Source of the DNA: Cymbomonas tetramitiformis
Lineage: Eukaryota; Chlorophyta; Pyramimonadophyceae; Pyramimonadales; Pyramimonadaceae
Length of the DNA: 64,000 bases
Direction: 5' to 3'
Assembly: GCA_001247695.2 (NCBI GenBank)
Contig: LGRX02026996.1
Location: forward strand, 1-64,000
Shown: positions 49,774 through 58,704 of the stretch, in pieces
Layout: each line of letters starts with the position of its first letter
Position numbering within the stretch: position 1 is the first letter of the stretch
Translations under genes and position numbers: made by a program
The notes under the pieces: model-generated
Database searches by the model: none
Told to the model about the DNA's origin: nothing
The model's input: the letters and a program-made list of their open reading frames with translations, nothing else

Positions 49774-52700
49774 TTGGTCATGCCAATGGGGCTGTCCAAC
49801 AGTCCTTCGTGTTGGCAGCGAATGATGCAGAAGTACTTGGGCCACCTACCGTTCGTCAGAGTTTTTGTGGATGACATTATGATCTTCTCGCGTAACCCCG
49901 AGGAGCACCTGGACCACCTGCGGCAGGTTTTGGAGGTATGTCGACAGAATAAGGTCAAGCTGAAGGAGTCCAAGCTGCGATGCTTTAAACGCTCAGTACG
50001 TTTCCTGGGACATGTCATTGACCGCACTGGCTGCCGACCACAACAAGACAAGATAGCATCCATACGGGACTGGCCGCGACTGGAGACGGTGAAGCACGTG
50101 CGACAATTCTTGGGTTTGGCTGGGTCTTATCGACGGTACATACAGGGTTTCGCTGACTTGGCGCACCCCTTGACCAAGCTAACCAAGAACCTAGTGCCAT
50201 GGGAATGGGGACCGGAGCAGGAACACGCTTTTGCACGCCTCAAGACCGCCCTCACCACTGCACCGACCTTGATCTTGCCCGATCAGGAAGCAGCTCATCG
50301 TGGCACCAGCCCCTTTGTTGTGCAGACCGATGCAAGCGCAGTGGTATTAGCTGGCGTGCTGATGCAGGATCTAGGCAAGGGCCTGCAGCCCATAGCCTTT
50401 GAGAGTAAGCAATTCTCTTCAGCCGAGCAGAACTACCACGCGGGTGAGCGAGAGCTGGCCGCAATTCACCACTGCACCACACAGACGTGGAGACACTACT
50501 TGATCTTCACGGAGTTTGGGCTAATGGGGAACCATGCTCCACTGAAGTGGCTGTTTGCACCTGGATGTGAGCTCAGCCGACGTCAGGCCAGGTGGTATGA
50601 AGATCTGGTGGAAGTAGGAGTGCATGCAATGGAGCACGTGCCAGGACGCACACTGGTGGTACCGGACGCTGCCTCACGGCGACCGGATTATGTGCAGGCG
50701 ACGGCGCGAGAAGGGCTTAAGGAAGCAGGGTATGTGGACCCGAGCACTGACCAGCCGGTATCTGCAGAGGAGGGCAGAAGAGCAGCGGGAGCTAAAGGGA
50801 AACCAGAGAAAGAGGAGAACGTGGTGGCTGGCCTGAAGAAGGTTGTAGAGGAGGAGGATCCCACTTCACCTTTGGACTTGGAGCTCAGCTCGTCGGATGA
50901 GGAGGAAGATGAGTACCCACCGGTCAGTGTGCCCAAAGTAACCGGTAAGCTAACTCAGCTGAACGGTCTCTGGTGGGCGGAAACACCGGACTTATGGCTG
51001 GACGCTATGGTCACAGTGGAAAGGATGGTTGCGCTACCAACAATGGGGGGAGTCCAGACACGAGCTCAGAATGAGCAGCAGCCAGCAGAGAAGCAGCGGC
51101 CAGCAGCGGTGCAGCAGCAGTCCACACCAAGGATGCAACCTGGAGAACCCCTGGTAGACAATCAGGACTGGAAGCTAATTCCGTCCGAGTTCCGTCGACT
51201 ACAAGCCAAGTATTCGAAAGTGTTGGGTGGCCGGTTCCAGGTGGATGCATGCTGCGACCTCATGGGGCAGAACCGGCAGGTGGACACGTTCTGGACAGAC
51301 TGCCTAAAGGAACAGTGGAGGGGTCGCGTGGTGTGGTGTAACCCACCTTTCTCGGATTCCAAGGTGAGTATTGCAGACATCCTAAGGCACTACGCTTCAG
51401 AGGCCCGGCACGCCCCCCAGAGCACAGCCGCGCTGTTCCTGTTGCCTGACTTCCCGCAGGCTGACTGGCGGCCCTTGCTGCGAGGATATGGGATGGAGAT
51501 CGTGGAGACCATACCTCGCGTGAACGAGCAAGGGGAGCCCAACCGAATGTTCATCTCTCCCGGCGAAGAGAGGGGGCACCGTACAGCCTTACAGGAGTTG
51601 CCCATCCCATGGCCCGTCTTGGTGGTATTGGCCAAACCACAGCGTAAGCACTTCGACGAGATCACAGCTCCGAGAGAAAGACCTTCAGCATCACCAGCAG
51701 TGACTCTCAAGGGTGCCGCAGCAAAGATCAGGGACCAGGCAGGTGTGGTGGAACCGGAAATGTTTCTGCGTGCCTTACGGGCAGAACACAGGCGCAGTGA
51801 GTACCTATCAGCCCTGAAGCAGGAATTACTGGCCACACAGCACCACCGCACCGAGCATTTTCGGCTGGTAAGTAACATCATCTGGAGAGTGGCGGAAGGA
51901 CGCTATCAGGTGGTGTTAGCTCCCGACTCCCCTCTGAGAGAACTGGTCTTGAGGGAAGCTCACGAAGCACCTGCAGCAGGTCATACAGGGAGGGACAAAA
52001 CCTTGGACAGAGTCAGACGGCGATTCTGGTGGCCACGAATGGACCTGGACGTAGCTGAATGGGTGAAGACTTGCGTAACCTGTCAGCAAACCCAGCCGCG
52101 CCAAGGATACCCAGCAGGCTTGTTGCAGCCCCACACTGTGCCTAGCCGGTTGTGGGAAGTGGTGAGCATAGACTTTGTCACGGGTCTCCCCACGACAGAG
52201 AGGAGTGTGAATGCCTTCGCCACATTCGCATGTAAACTGAGTAAGATGGTGCACGTGGTCCCGATGGCGTATAACGATAGCTCAGCAGAGGTGGTGACCA
52301 GAATGTTCATGGATGCAGTATGGCGACTGCACGGGGCCCCGATGAAGATTGTGTGCGACCGGGATCCGCGCTTTCGAGATGCCCTGACACAGGAGTTTAT
52401 GCGATTGATGGGCGTAAAGGTAGCCAGCACCACCCCTTATCACCCGCAGAGTGATGGCCAGGCTGAGCGTAGTAACCACACCGTGGAGCGCATGCTGCGT
52501 TGTTATGTAGCGGAGAACCAGGAGGATTGGGACCTGTGGGTAGCACCAGTGGAGTACGCCATCAATGACTCCAAGTCAGCAGTAACGGGGTTCTCACTAT
52601 TCGAGCTGGTGTACGGACACGCGCCAGCAACCCAGCTGGACCTCTACTTCATGGACGCAGCACTGGAGGGAGGCGCAAAGAGGAGAAAGGGAGGTCGCAC

Positions 52701-54138
52701 GGCAGCGGACAAGCAAGGCACAGCACATCAGTTGGCCAAGCAGTTCGCGCAGCAGCTGCAGGCGGCACGAGAGGGTTTGCAAATGGCTCAGCAGCGTATG
52801 ATGGAGCAGTTTGATGCACGACACCGGCTCCAGCAGTATAAGGTAAATGATCAGGTGTGGGTGGATGGACAACACTTGACGTTGCCTGGTGACAGGGGCC
52901 TGAAACCCAAGTTGCGCAAATTGCGGCACGGACCTCTGCGAGTGGTAGAATGTTTGTACAGCGACCGGCAGCAGGAGTTACCAGTGCAGGACCGAGGAGC
53001 CCCGTCAGCATACAGACTGGAGTTGCCCGTGCACTGGAAGGTACATGACACATTCACCGCAGACAGGCTCAGCCCAGTACAGTCAGGTGCAAATCACTTT
53101 GTCAGCAGACGAGAAGAGATGGCACCGCCACCAGTAATGGTAGAAGGGCAAAGGGAACGCGAGGTGGAGCGCATCATCCGCACACGCTTCAGGAAGCTAG
53201 GCGGGAAGACTGGCGGGTCAGTGCAGGAGTGGTTGACCAAGTGGAAAGGATTGCCACACAATCACAGCCAGTGGCGAACCAGAGAGGACCTGGAGGGCAA
53301 GGGAGGCAGGCTGGAGCCTTTGAGAGCCTTTGAGGCCGATGAGGAGAAGCAGAGGAAGGCCCCAGAAAAGAGGCGTAGGGAGACGCACGGCCAGCAGCAG
53401 GAGCAGAGGGCTCAGCTCATGGCAATGAGATCCCCCACCCCGAAGGTTTACAGTAAGGGTGCCAGTCAGGTCTATCAGCCGCATCTCACGACGGTGCAAC
53501 ATCCTGTGAGGATCCTCGTCCTCTTCTGTGGGACTGGGTCTGTAGAACAGCAGTTCCAACGACAATTCGACGGCTGCGAAGTGGTGACAGTGGATATTCT
53601 GCCTAAGTGGCAAGCAACATGCACCGAGGACATTCTCCACTGGAACTACAGGCTGTACCCCCGCCGGCACCATTTCGACGTGATCTGGGCGAGCCCACCA
53701 TGTAAGGAGTTGTACAGCAAGGCCAAGACTAGGGGAGTACCGGACCTGGAGCTGGCTGATCGGCGAGTGAAGCGTACCCGGCAGATCATCGAGTACTACG
53801 ATCCAGCATACTACTTCATTGAGAACCCGGCTGGAGATGCACTGCGAGGGCTGCACACGCGATCTGTGATGAAGGGTTTGCCCGATCCTCACCCCGTCTC
53901 TTACTGTAGGTATGGGACGCCCTACATGAAACCTACACATATCTGGACGAACGCCGTGTTACCCGTACCCCTGCTGCAGTGTACCCAAGCAACACCATGT
54001 CCCGCGAGAGCTGTGCTGGGAAAGCACGAGAACACATCGCAGGAAGGAGTTTCGGCGTCCAGAACACGAGGCATGGGGTCAGCCCAAGCGGTATACGCGA
54101 TCCCCGCACCTTGTTGCACCACCTGTTCTGTGGGCTGA
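49774..54138 (+). CDS. Gypsy polyprotein: RT, RNase H, adenine-MTase-like, integrase, chromodomain, C5-MTase-like
   Basis: 1,454 codons without a break. Approximate residues: reverse transcriptase catalytic VFVDDIMIF (29-37); RNase H (185-300) with VQTDASAV and GERELAAI, but GNHAPLKWL where TDH is usual; an NPPF domain (485-620) with FQVDACCD, VVWCNPPFSD (catalytic motif IV) and ALFLLPDF; integrase with an HHCC finger (HEAPAAGHTG and CVTCQQTQP, 725-770) and catalytic D (SIDFVTG), D (VCDRDPRF), E (GQAERSNHTVE, 36 residues later); a chromodomain-like segment (1125-1175, EWLTKWKGLPHNHSQW); and a C5-type methyltransferase (1244-1395) with LFCGTGSVEQQF, VVTVDI, WASPPCKEL, YFIENPAGD and CRYGTPYMKPT. 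The Pro-Cys of WASPPC is the expected catalytic Cys. A retroelement with both adenine- and cytosine-type domains is unusual. Confidence 0.8.
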   Translation: MVMPMGLSNSPSCWQRMMQKYLGHLPFVRVFVDDIMIFSRNPEEHLDHLRQVLEVCRQNKVKLKESKLRCFKRSVRFLGHVIDRTGCRPQQDKIASIRDWPRLETVKHVRQFLGLAGSYRRYIQGFADLAHPLTKLTKNLVPWEWGPEQEHAFARLKTALTTAPTLILPDQEAAHRGTSPFVVQTDASAVVLAGVLMQDLGKGLQPIAFESKQFSSAEQNYHAGERELAAIHHCTTQTWRHYLIFTEFGLMGNHAPLKWLFAPGCELSRRQARWYEDLVEVGVHAMEHVPGRTLVVPDAASRRPDYVQATAREGLKEAGYVDPSTDQPVSAEEGRRAAGAKGKPEKEENVVAGLKKVVEEEDPTSPLDLELSSSDEEEDEYPPVSVPKVTGKLTQLNGLWWAETPDLWLDAMVTVERMVALPTMGGVQTRAQNEQQPAEKQRPAAVQQQSTPRMQPGEPLVDNQDWKLIPSEFRRLQAKYSKVLGGRFQVDACCDLMGQNRQVDTFWTDCLKEQWRGRVVWCNPPFSDSKVSIADILRHYASEARHAPQSTAALFLLPDFPQADWRPLLRGYGMEIVETIPRVNEQGEPNRMFISPGEERGHRTALQELPIPWPVLVVLAKPQRKHFDEITAPRERPSASPAVTLKGAAAKIRDQAGVVEPEMFLRALRAEHRRSEYLSALKQELLATQHHRTEHFRLVSNIIWRVAEGRYQVVLAPDSPLRELVLREAHEAPAAGHTGRDKTLDRVRRRFWWPRMDLDVAEWVKTCVTCQQTQPRQGYPAGLLQPHTVPSRLWEVVSIDFVTGLPTTERSVNAFATFACKLSKMVHVVPMAYNDSSAEVVTRMFMDAVWRLHGAPMKIVCDRDPRFRDALTQEFMRLMGVKVASTTPYHPQSDGQAERSNHTVERMLRCYVAENQEDWDLWVAPVEYAINDSKSAVTGFSLFELVYGHAPATQLDLYFMDAALEGGAKRRKGGRTAADKQGTAHQLAKQFAQQLQAAREGLQMAQQRMMEQFDARHRLQQYKVNDQVWVDGQHLTLPGDRGLKPKLRKLRHGPLRVVECLYSDRQQELPVQDRGAPSAYRLELPVHWKVHDTFTADRLSPVQSGANHFVSRREEMAPPPVMVEGQREREVERIIRTRFRKLGGKTGGSVQEWLTKWKGLPHNHSQWRTREDLEGKGGRLEPLRAFEADEEKQRKAPEKRRRETHGQQQEQRAQLMAMRSPTPKVYSKGASQVYQPHLTTVQHPVRILVLFCGTGSVEQQFQRQFDGCEVVTVDILPKWQATCTEDILHWNYRLYPRRHHFDVIWASPPCKELYSKAKTRGVPDLELADRRVKRTRQIIEYYDPAYYFIENPAGDALRGLHTRSVMKGLPDPHPVSYCRYGTPYMKPTHIWTNAVLPVPLLQCTQATPCPARAVLGKHENTSQEGVSASRTRGMGSAQAVYAIPAPCCTTCSVG

Positions 54139-54373
54139 AGTTGGGTAAGCGCATGAGCGAGGAAAGCGCAGCAGCAGTCATGGACCTCATCGCCACTCTG
54201 ACAGCGCAGACGGACGAGATCCCGATGCAGGAACAAGATACTGGGGTCTAAAACCCTCAGGGCGCAAAGCAGCGCAAGACCCGCAGAGCGAGAGGAGTAC
54301 CAAGGCGACAGAACCGTTTAAGCGTTGGCAGCGTAATTCGGGGATGGAGCTTCGGGAAACCTCCAGCGCGGAA

Positions 54374-54495
54374 GGGGACTCAGACCCAAGGACTGGGGGG
54401 CACGGGACCCAAGAACCCGGGGCTTAGAAGCCAGGGGGACTCAGACCCAAGGACTGAAGGGCACGGGACCCGAGAACCCGAGGCTTAGAAGCCAG
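54374..54495. repeat. Tandem duplication, 61 bp, in the element's 3' untranslated region
   Basis: GGGGACTCAGACCCAAGGACTG recurs 61 bp later with a few differences. It lies between the polyprotein stop and the polypurine tract. Confidence 0.8.
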
Positions 54496-54598
54496 CATCA
54501 CTGTGCATGTTTGTTGATCCCCAGACAATGTAAATACAGGCGAACACTGCTAGACGCTAGCGAGGACGTAAGCGCGCGCCTAAAGGGGGGGGAAGAGT

Positions 54599-55221
54599 TG
54601 TGCCAGGGTAAGTCACGAGACAGAACGACAGCGTGTCAGAATGGCGAGTGACGGGTACTATGACAGTCACCAATGACAGGCGTTTATGGCCAGATGACGA
54701 GAGTGTCTGACAGAAATGACTGACAGAAATGCCTGACCCGAAAGTGAGTTTTGGTGGGGAAACCAGCAATCAGAGAAATTGGAGGGAAAGCTGGTAGACC
54801 TCCAATATTGCCGAGTCAGCACAGTTATAATTATTCAGAGTGATATGGAGTGGCCTGGAATGATTGATAATATAACTGGGCTAGTCGGCAGATTCTATGA
54901 TGTGACAGATCGAGTTCTCATGAAACATGATGGGACCTGACAGGAGTCGACATCGAGTTATGTTCGAAAGTTCGAGATCTGAAACCATGGCATAAGGCAG
55001 CCGAGCAGGCTGAATGAATCAGTTTTGAATTTGTTACTGTGAACAGCCACACCTGGTTGTTTGTAACTTCGACATTAAAGAAAGATCCGATTCATATATA
55101 TATCATGCTTACAGCAATATATATCTCTTTGTAGGACTGAACTAGGTTCCCTGCATTGTGTAAGTAGACTGAGAGGCTCTTAGAGAGCACCCCCGAACAC
55201 ATTGAATAGTCGGTTGTTACA
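54599..55221 (+). repeat. Probable 3' long terminal repeat
   Basis: Starts TGTGCCAGGG directly after the polypurine tract and ends GTTGTTACA, the TG...CA ends typical of LTRs. It contains short TGACAGAAATG repeats (about 54710-54735). No second copy exists in the window, so the boundaries are inferred. Confidence 0.55.
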
Positions 55222-55244
55222 ACCTATACCTTTGTTTTTTCATA

Positions 55245-55280
<36 letters not shown>
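55245..55280. repeat. AT dinucleotide run
   Basis: A run of (TA)n of about 32 bases just before the next viral-like ATG (55282). It could be a promoter element or a replication-slippage tract. Confidence 0.85.
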
Positions 55281-55281
<1 letters not shown>

Positions 55282-55283
<2 letters not shown>

Positions 55284-55673
55284 GAGCTCTTTCGGCAACG
55301 AACTAAATGTAAAAGAAGTAACAGCAACTTCAGTGAAAGCAAGTGAAAATATGGCAATCGGTCGTGGTGGGGTTAATAATAATCCTTCATCAAATACCTT
55401 TTTAAATCTACTTGGGTCAAAAGTTCAACTTGATTTTGATGCAAGTCAAAGTGGTACTCCAGGTGAAGCTTTCTTCTACATGGCAGCAGCTACCGATAAT
55501 TGTAAAGTTAGAATGGCAGGTCTTCCGATTGTGACTGGAACGACTACTGTAACACACCACCAAACGGCAATTTAGTTCCGGTTAATTAATGGCTTGTATG
55601 GGTATCGGACTGCAGGTGGTGATGCACCTGCTCAGATCTTTATGAAAATGGGGTCAATACCTCTGCCGTAAAT
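55282..55673 (+). pseudogene. Fibre-like virion protein 1, frame-broken
   Basis: ATG 55282 (MSSFGNELNVKEVTATSVKAS). The product is short and Gly/Asn/Thr-rich (AIGRGGVNNNPSSNTFLN, then AFFYMAAATDN). The frame ends at 55575 after GTTTVTHHQ, and the expected C-terminal strand (GLYGYRTAGGDAPAQIFMKMG, ending IPLP) follows in another frame to 55673. A shift near 55560-55590 explains it. Its start resembles those of the two fibre-like genes downstream. Confidence 0.55.
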
Positions 55674-55696
55674 TATTAAATGCTATATCATATATA

Positions 55697-57025
55697 ATGC
55701 CAGCTTTCGGTTCCAATTGAATTGTGAAAGAAATTAACGGCACACCATTTGTGAACGGCACGGGTCCAACTGATACACTCACTTTTTATACGGTTGTGTG
55801 TCAAACTATAGGTTCAGTCGACTCACCGCTCGAGACCATGCATATCGGGTCAGATATGCGCTATCAAAACGATATCAAATTCATAAATACTCAAGACCCA
55901 TTGAATGAACGAGAACAGATGTCCTTGTTGACAGATGGGTCGCTAAAGGTACACACTTCAATAAAATTTAAGGATTTCGTATTGAACAATCCAGTGTCGA
56001 AATCACGATTCTCAGCAGGCCTCCGTGACCTAGATGCATCGTTTGAGATTAAAAGTTTGGACCCTGTGGAACAAACACGAGTTAAGATAGGCGAAACAGG
56101 CATCAACGAGATAACATGCTTGCAAACAACAATCAATATTGATCCGTTGGGGTCTGGTGTATTGATTAACGACGGTCCACTTGTACTCAATACCGGCGAT
56201 TTAACATTGACTGCAGGCACGTATCGCGGGGACGGCTCACTATTGACAAACTTACCTTCTGGTGCTAATCAGAATCTACAATCAGTCACTGGCCAAGGTA
56301 GCACGACCACAAATAGTATTAGTACTTCTGCATTTGTGGGTGATGGGTCAGCGTTAACAAATCGTCCAGTTCAACCTGATACATCTACACTTCAAGATGT
56401 GACCACCAGAGGGGCTGCAAGCAATGTAGCCGATGTTTCATATACATGTACAGGTACCATGATTGTCAATCAAGAAAAACTTAGTGGAAATAATCTTAGA
56501 ATTGAATCAGGTTCTGGCGGTTTAGGTAAAGTATCAATCGGAGAACAGACTCAAGGATATACAAACGCCGACCACATGGGTGAACGTTCCATCGCTATAG
56601 GTAGCGAATGCATTGTCCATCGATAATACAACCAGTAATGATACGATTGCTATTGGTTCTGGTTCATGCAATAATAACTGCGGTTCTTATGGCGTGTCTA
56701 TTGGGGACGACTGTGGGCAGAACAACTGCAAACATGCAGCAGTGAACATCGGAAAATATGCAGGTGAATTTATAGCCCGGTGAAAGTTCCATAAACATAG
56801 GTGCGTTGGCAGGACAAAACTCTGCTCAGAGTGCGGTAAACACAGATAATACAATTGTTGTGAATGCAAGCGGGGTAGAATTAAATGCCGGTGTTGCAAG
56901 TAGTTGCTATATCAGACCTATCAGGGCCAGTCCTGATGTGGGTTCAGAAAGTCTACAATTGTATTACGATTCAGAATCAAACGAAGTGCGAAGGGGGGGG
57001 GGCAGTACTTCAAGGCTCCGTCCGT
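55697..57025 (+). pseudogene. Fibre-like virion protein 2, with TGA and frame lesions
   Basis: ATG 55697 (MPAFGSN) meets TGA at 55718-55720 and continues in the same frame (IVKEINGTPFVNG) to 56626. The shaft has beta-helical repeats, including YRGDGSLLTNLPSG and FVGDGSALTNRP, and ends with AIGS/SIGE modules (SIAIGS, GKVSIGEQ) as in trimeric adhesin or fibre heads. After shifts near 56620 and 56770 the frame 56806-57025 gives SINIGALAGQNSA and the signature TIVVNASGVELNAG...CYIRPIRASPD, a C-terminal strand pair seen in many algal-virus fibre proteins. A long, thin trimeric virion fibre is the likely role (inference from family). Confidence 0.65.
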
Positions 57026-57059
57026 GAGGTACGCTCGCACAAGTGGTCGCAAACGGCGA

Positions 57060-57636
57060 TACAGCCTCAAACATAAACCTCAGTGGAGACTTAGATGCAG
57101 CGGGTATCATTTTATCCAATTCATTAAATTACGCTTATCCAAGTTCAACCAACTCACTCACACTATGAGGCGTACCTTTGACACTTATTACGAAAGCGTA
57201 CGCTCATACCACCTTTCCAGCAAACCCGCTTAGGTTCACAGGGGATGTTTTCACATTTGTAAATAACACCGCCAATACGATTACTGCTTCGACGATTGTC
57301 ATGTTTGATGATGATGGAATAAACAACGTGAATGGAGTTCAACCGTTCAATAACTCATACACTCAAAGTAATCAGAATTGTACACCCATCGGAGTCTGTA
57401 TTCAAGACAGTGCCACAACTCAGAGTTGTTTCGTGTTGATTGGACGTGGTTTCACGACATGTAAAAATGCCGCTGCTACAGATAATACGTATGTAAAGGA
57501 TCAACGCGTGCAATGCATAGTAAGCGGTGAAATCAATAGTGCTCAGATTACGACGGGCGATTCATATATCGGAACAGCTATGGAATCAAAAGTGGCTGGT
57601 GCTGGTGGCGGTGTATTGATTTGGGTAAGCCCATGA
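57060..57636 (+). pseudogene. Virion-type beta-rich protein, broken 5' end
   Basis: 57060-57170 reads ASNINLSGDLDAAGIILSNS then stops (TGA). The frame from about 57178 to 57636 continues with GDVFTFVNNTANTITASTIVMFDDDG, CVLIGRGFTTC-like and a Gly-rich end GAGGGVLIWVSP. The composition matches receptor-binding or decoration proteins of small algal viruses. Two or three lesions separate the parts. The 3' end lies 33 bp before the next ATG. Confidence 0.45.
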
Positions 57637-57669
57637 TTCAATTATTTTACATGATTATAGTATAGACCG

Positions 57670-58704
57670 ATGAGTAGCTTTGGACAAAGTTTAGTTTGTA
57701 AAAATTTAACATGCACAACCATTAATGGCAATGCCCCATCGGGTGGGTCAACTAAATGGACAGATATTGGAAATGGCAATATTGAAAGAACAAATGGAAA
57801 CTTCATTGTAAAGAATGAACTGATAGCTGAAACTGTAACAATCAACGACAAATTGGTTGTTGAAAACGCTATCCAGATGTTTAGTGGAGGTATACAGGCT
57901 GCAGCGGGCGATTTTACTGGTCGTGAATGCATAAATTTAGAGGTCGACAATGTTAAGGGGAAATCTGGAACAGTTATCACTGTAAATAACGATACAACAA
58001 TAAACGGTGGAATTATTAACTTTGCACAATTTGGTTCCAAGACAAATTTGGAATTATTACAAGGGTCCAAATCGGCTAATTCAGCATTTATTAGTTTGAA
58101 TACCGCTGGTGTAGATTTAGCAAATCCTGAAACTATATATTTCATAAATTTTGAAAAGAAACCTGATAGTACTATAAACGAGTTTTTTAGAATTAATGTG
58201 TCGGGTGATATTTCCGGAGCTCGTAATGTAGCGTTAGAAAGATTGACATTGCCGACACAGTTGTCTTACAAAGGTTGTGAAGTTATTACTGCTTTGACTT
58301 CAGGAGACCCAGGTACACGAACAGTAATTATACCAGCGGGTAGTTATATTTGTTTATTTGATTTGACATTGACCACAGCTGATGCAGGTGGTACTGATAC
58401 AACTATAGAATTAACGTTTGATACAACGGCTTTACCAATCACAGCCAATCAAATAAATAACAGAAATTTTACATATGATTTAAGTGGGATTGTAGTACAG
58501 GATGCAAATGACCCCGATGATGCATTGAATGCATATAATTTTGCAAAAGGTGGGCAGTTTGTAACGAAATTTGCAAGTTCACGAGTCTTACTTAACCCCT
58601 TAGTTGCGGTTGGAATTTTTTGCAAAAATATGTGGTTTGGGGACAATTCAAAGTATTGCGTGATCATGGCCGCATGCACGCATGCGACATCATGTATGTT
58701 ATAG
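57670..58704 (+). CDS. Fibre-like virion protein 3, intact
   Basis: 344 residues starting at ATG 57670 (MSSFGQSLVCKNLTCTTING). The first 120 residues are repetitive beta sequence (FIVKNELIAETVTINDKLVVENAIQM); the middle has NDTTINGGIINFAQFG; the C-terminal half is a beta-rich domain (GTRTVIIPAGSYICLFDLTLTTADAGGTDTTIELTFD) that resembles the tumour-necrosis-factor or C1q-like head seen on some algal-virus fibres (inference). The frame is complete and uses AT-rich codons unlike the retroelement next door. It is the only undamaged structural gene of the module and may have been retained by chance or by selection. The start peptide is shared with fibre 1 and fibre 2. Confidence 0.6.
   Translation: MSSFGQSLVCKNLTCTTINGNAPSGGSTKWTDIGNGNIERTNGNFIVKNELIAETVTINDKLVVENAIQMFSGGIQAAAGDFTGRECINLEVDNVKGKSGTVITVNNDTTINGGIINFAQFGSKTNLELLQGSKSANSAFISLNTAGVDLANPETIYFINFEKKPDSTINEFFRINVSGDISGARNVALERLTLPTQLSYKGCEVITALTSGDPGTRTVIIPAGSYICLFDLTLTTADAGGTDTTIELTFDTTALPITANQINNRNFTYDLSGIVVQDANDPDDALNAYNFAKGGQFVTKFASSRVLLNPLVAVGIFCKNMWFGDNSKYCVIMAACTHATSCML

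Larger units (their letters stand above)
48067..55221 (+). mobile_element. Ty3/gypsy chromovirus-like element with two methyltransferase-type domains
   Basis: Inserted in the viral-like module. Order: broken Gag-like frames (48068-49105), reverse transcriptase, RNase H, NPPF methyltransferase-like domain, integrase, chromodomain-like segment and C5-methyltransferase-like domain (to 54138). A polypurine tract (AAAGGGGGGGGAAGAG, 54582-54597) and a probable 3' LTR (54599-55221, TGTGCC...GTTACA) follow. Only ten bases like the LTR start (TGTGCCAGGG) are present on the left at 48067, so the 5' LTR is missing or deleted. Confidence 0.75.
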
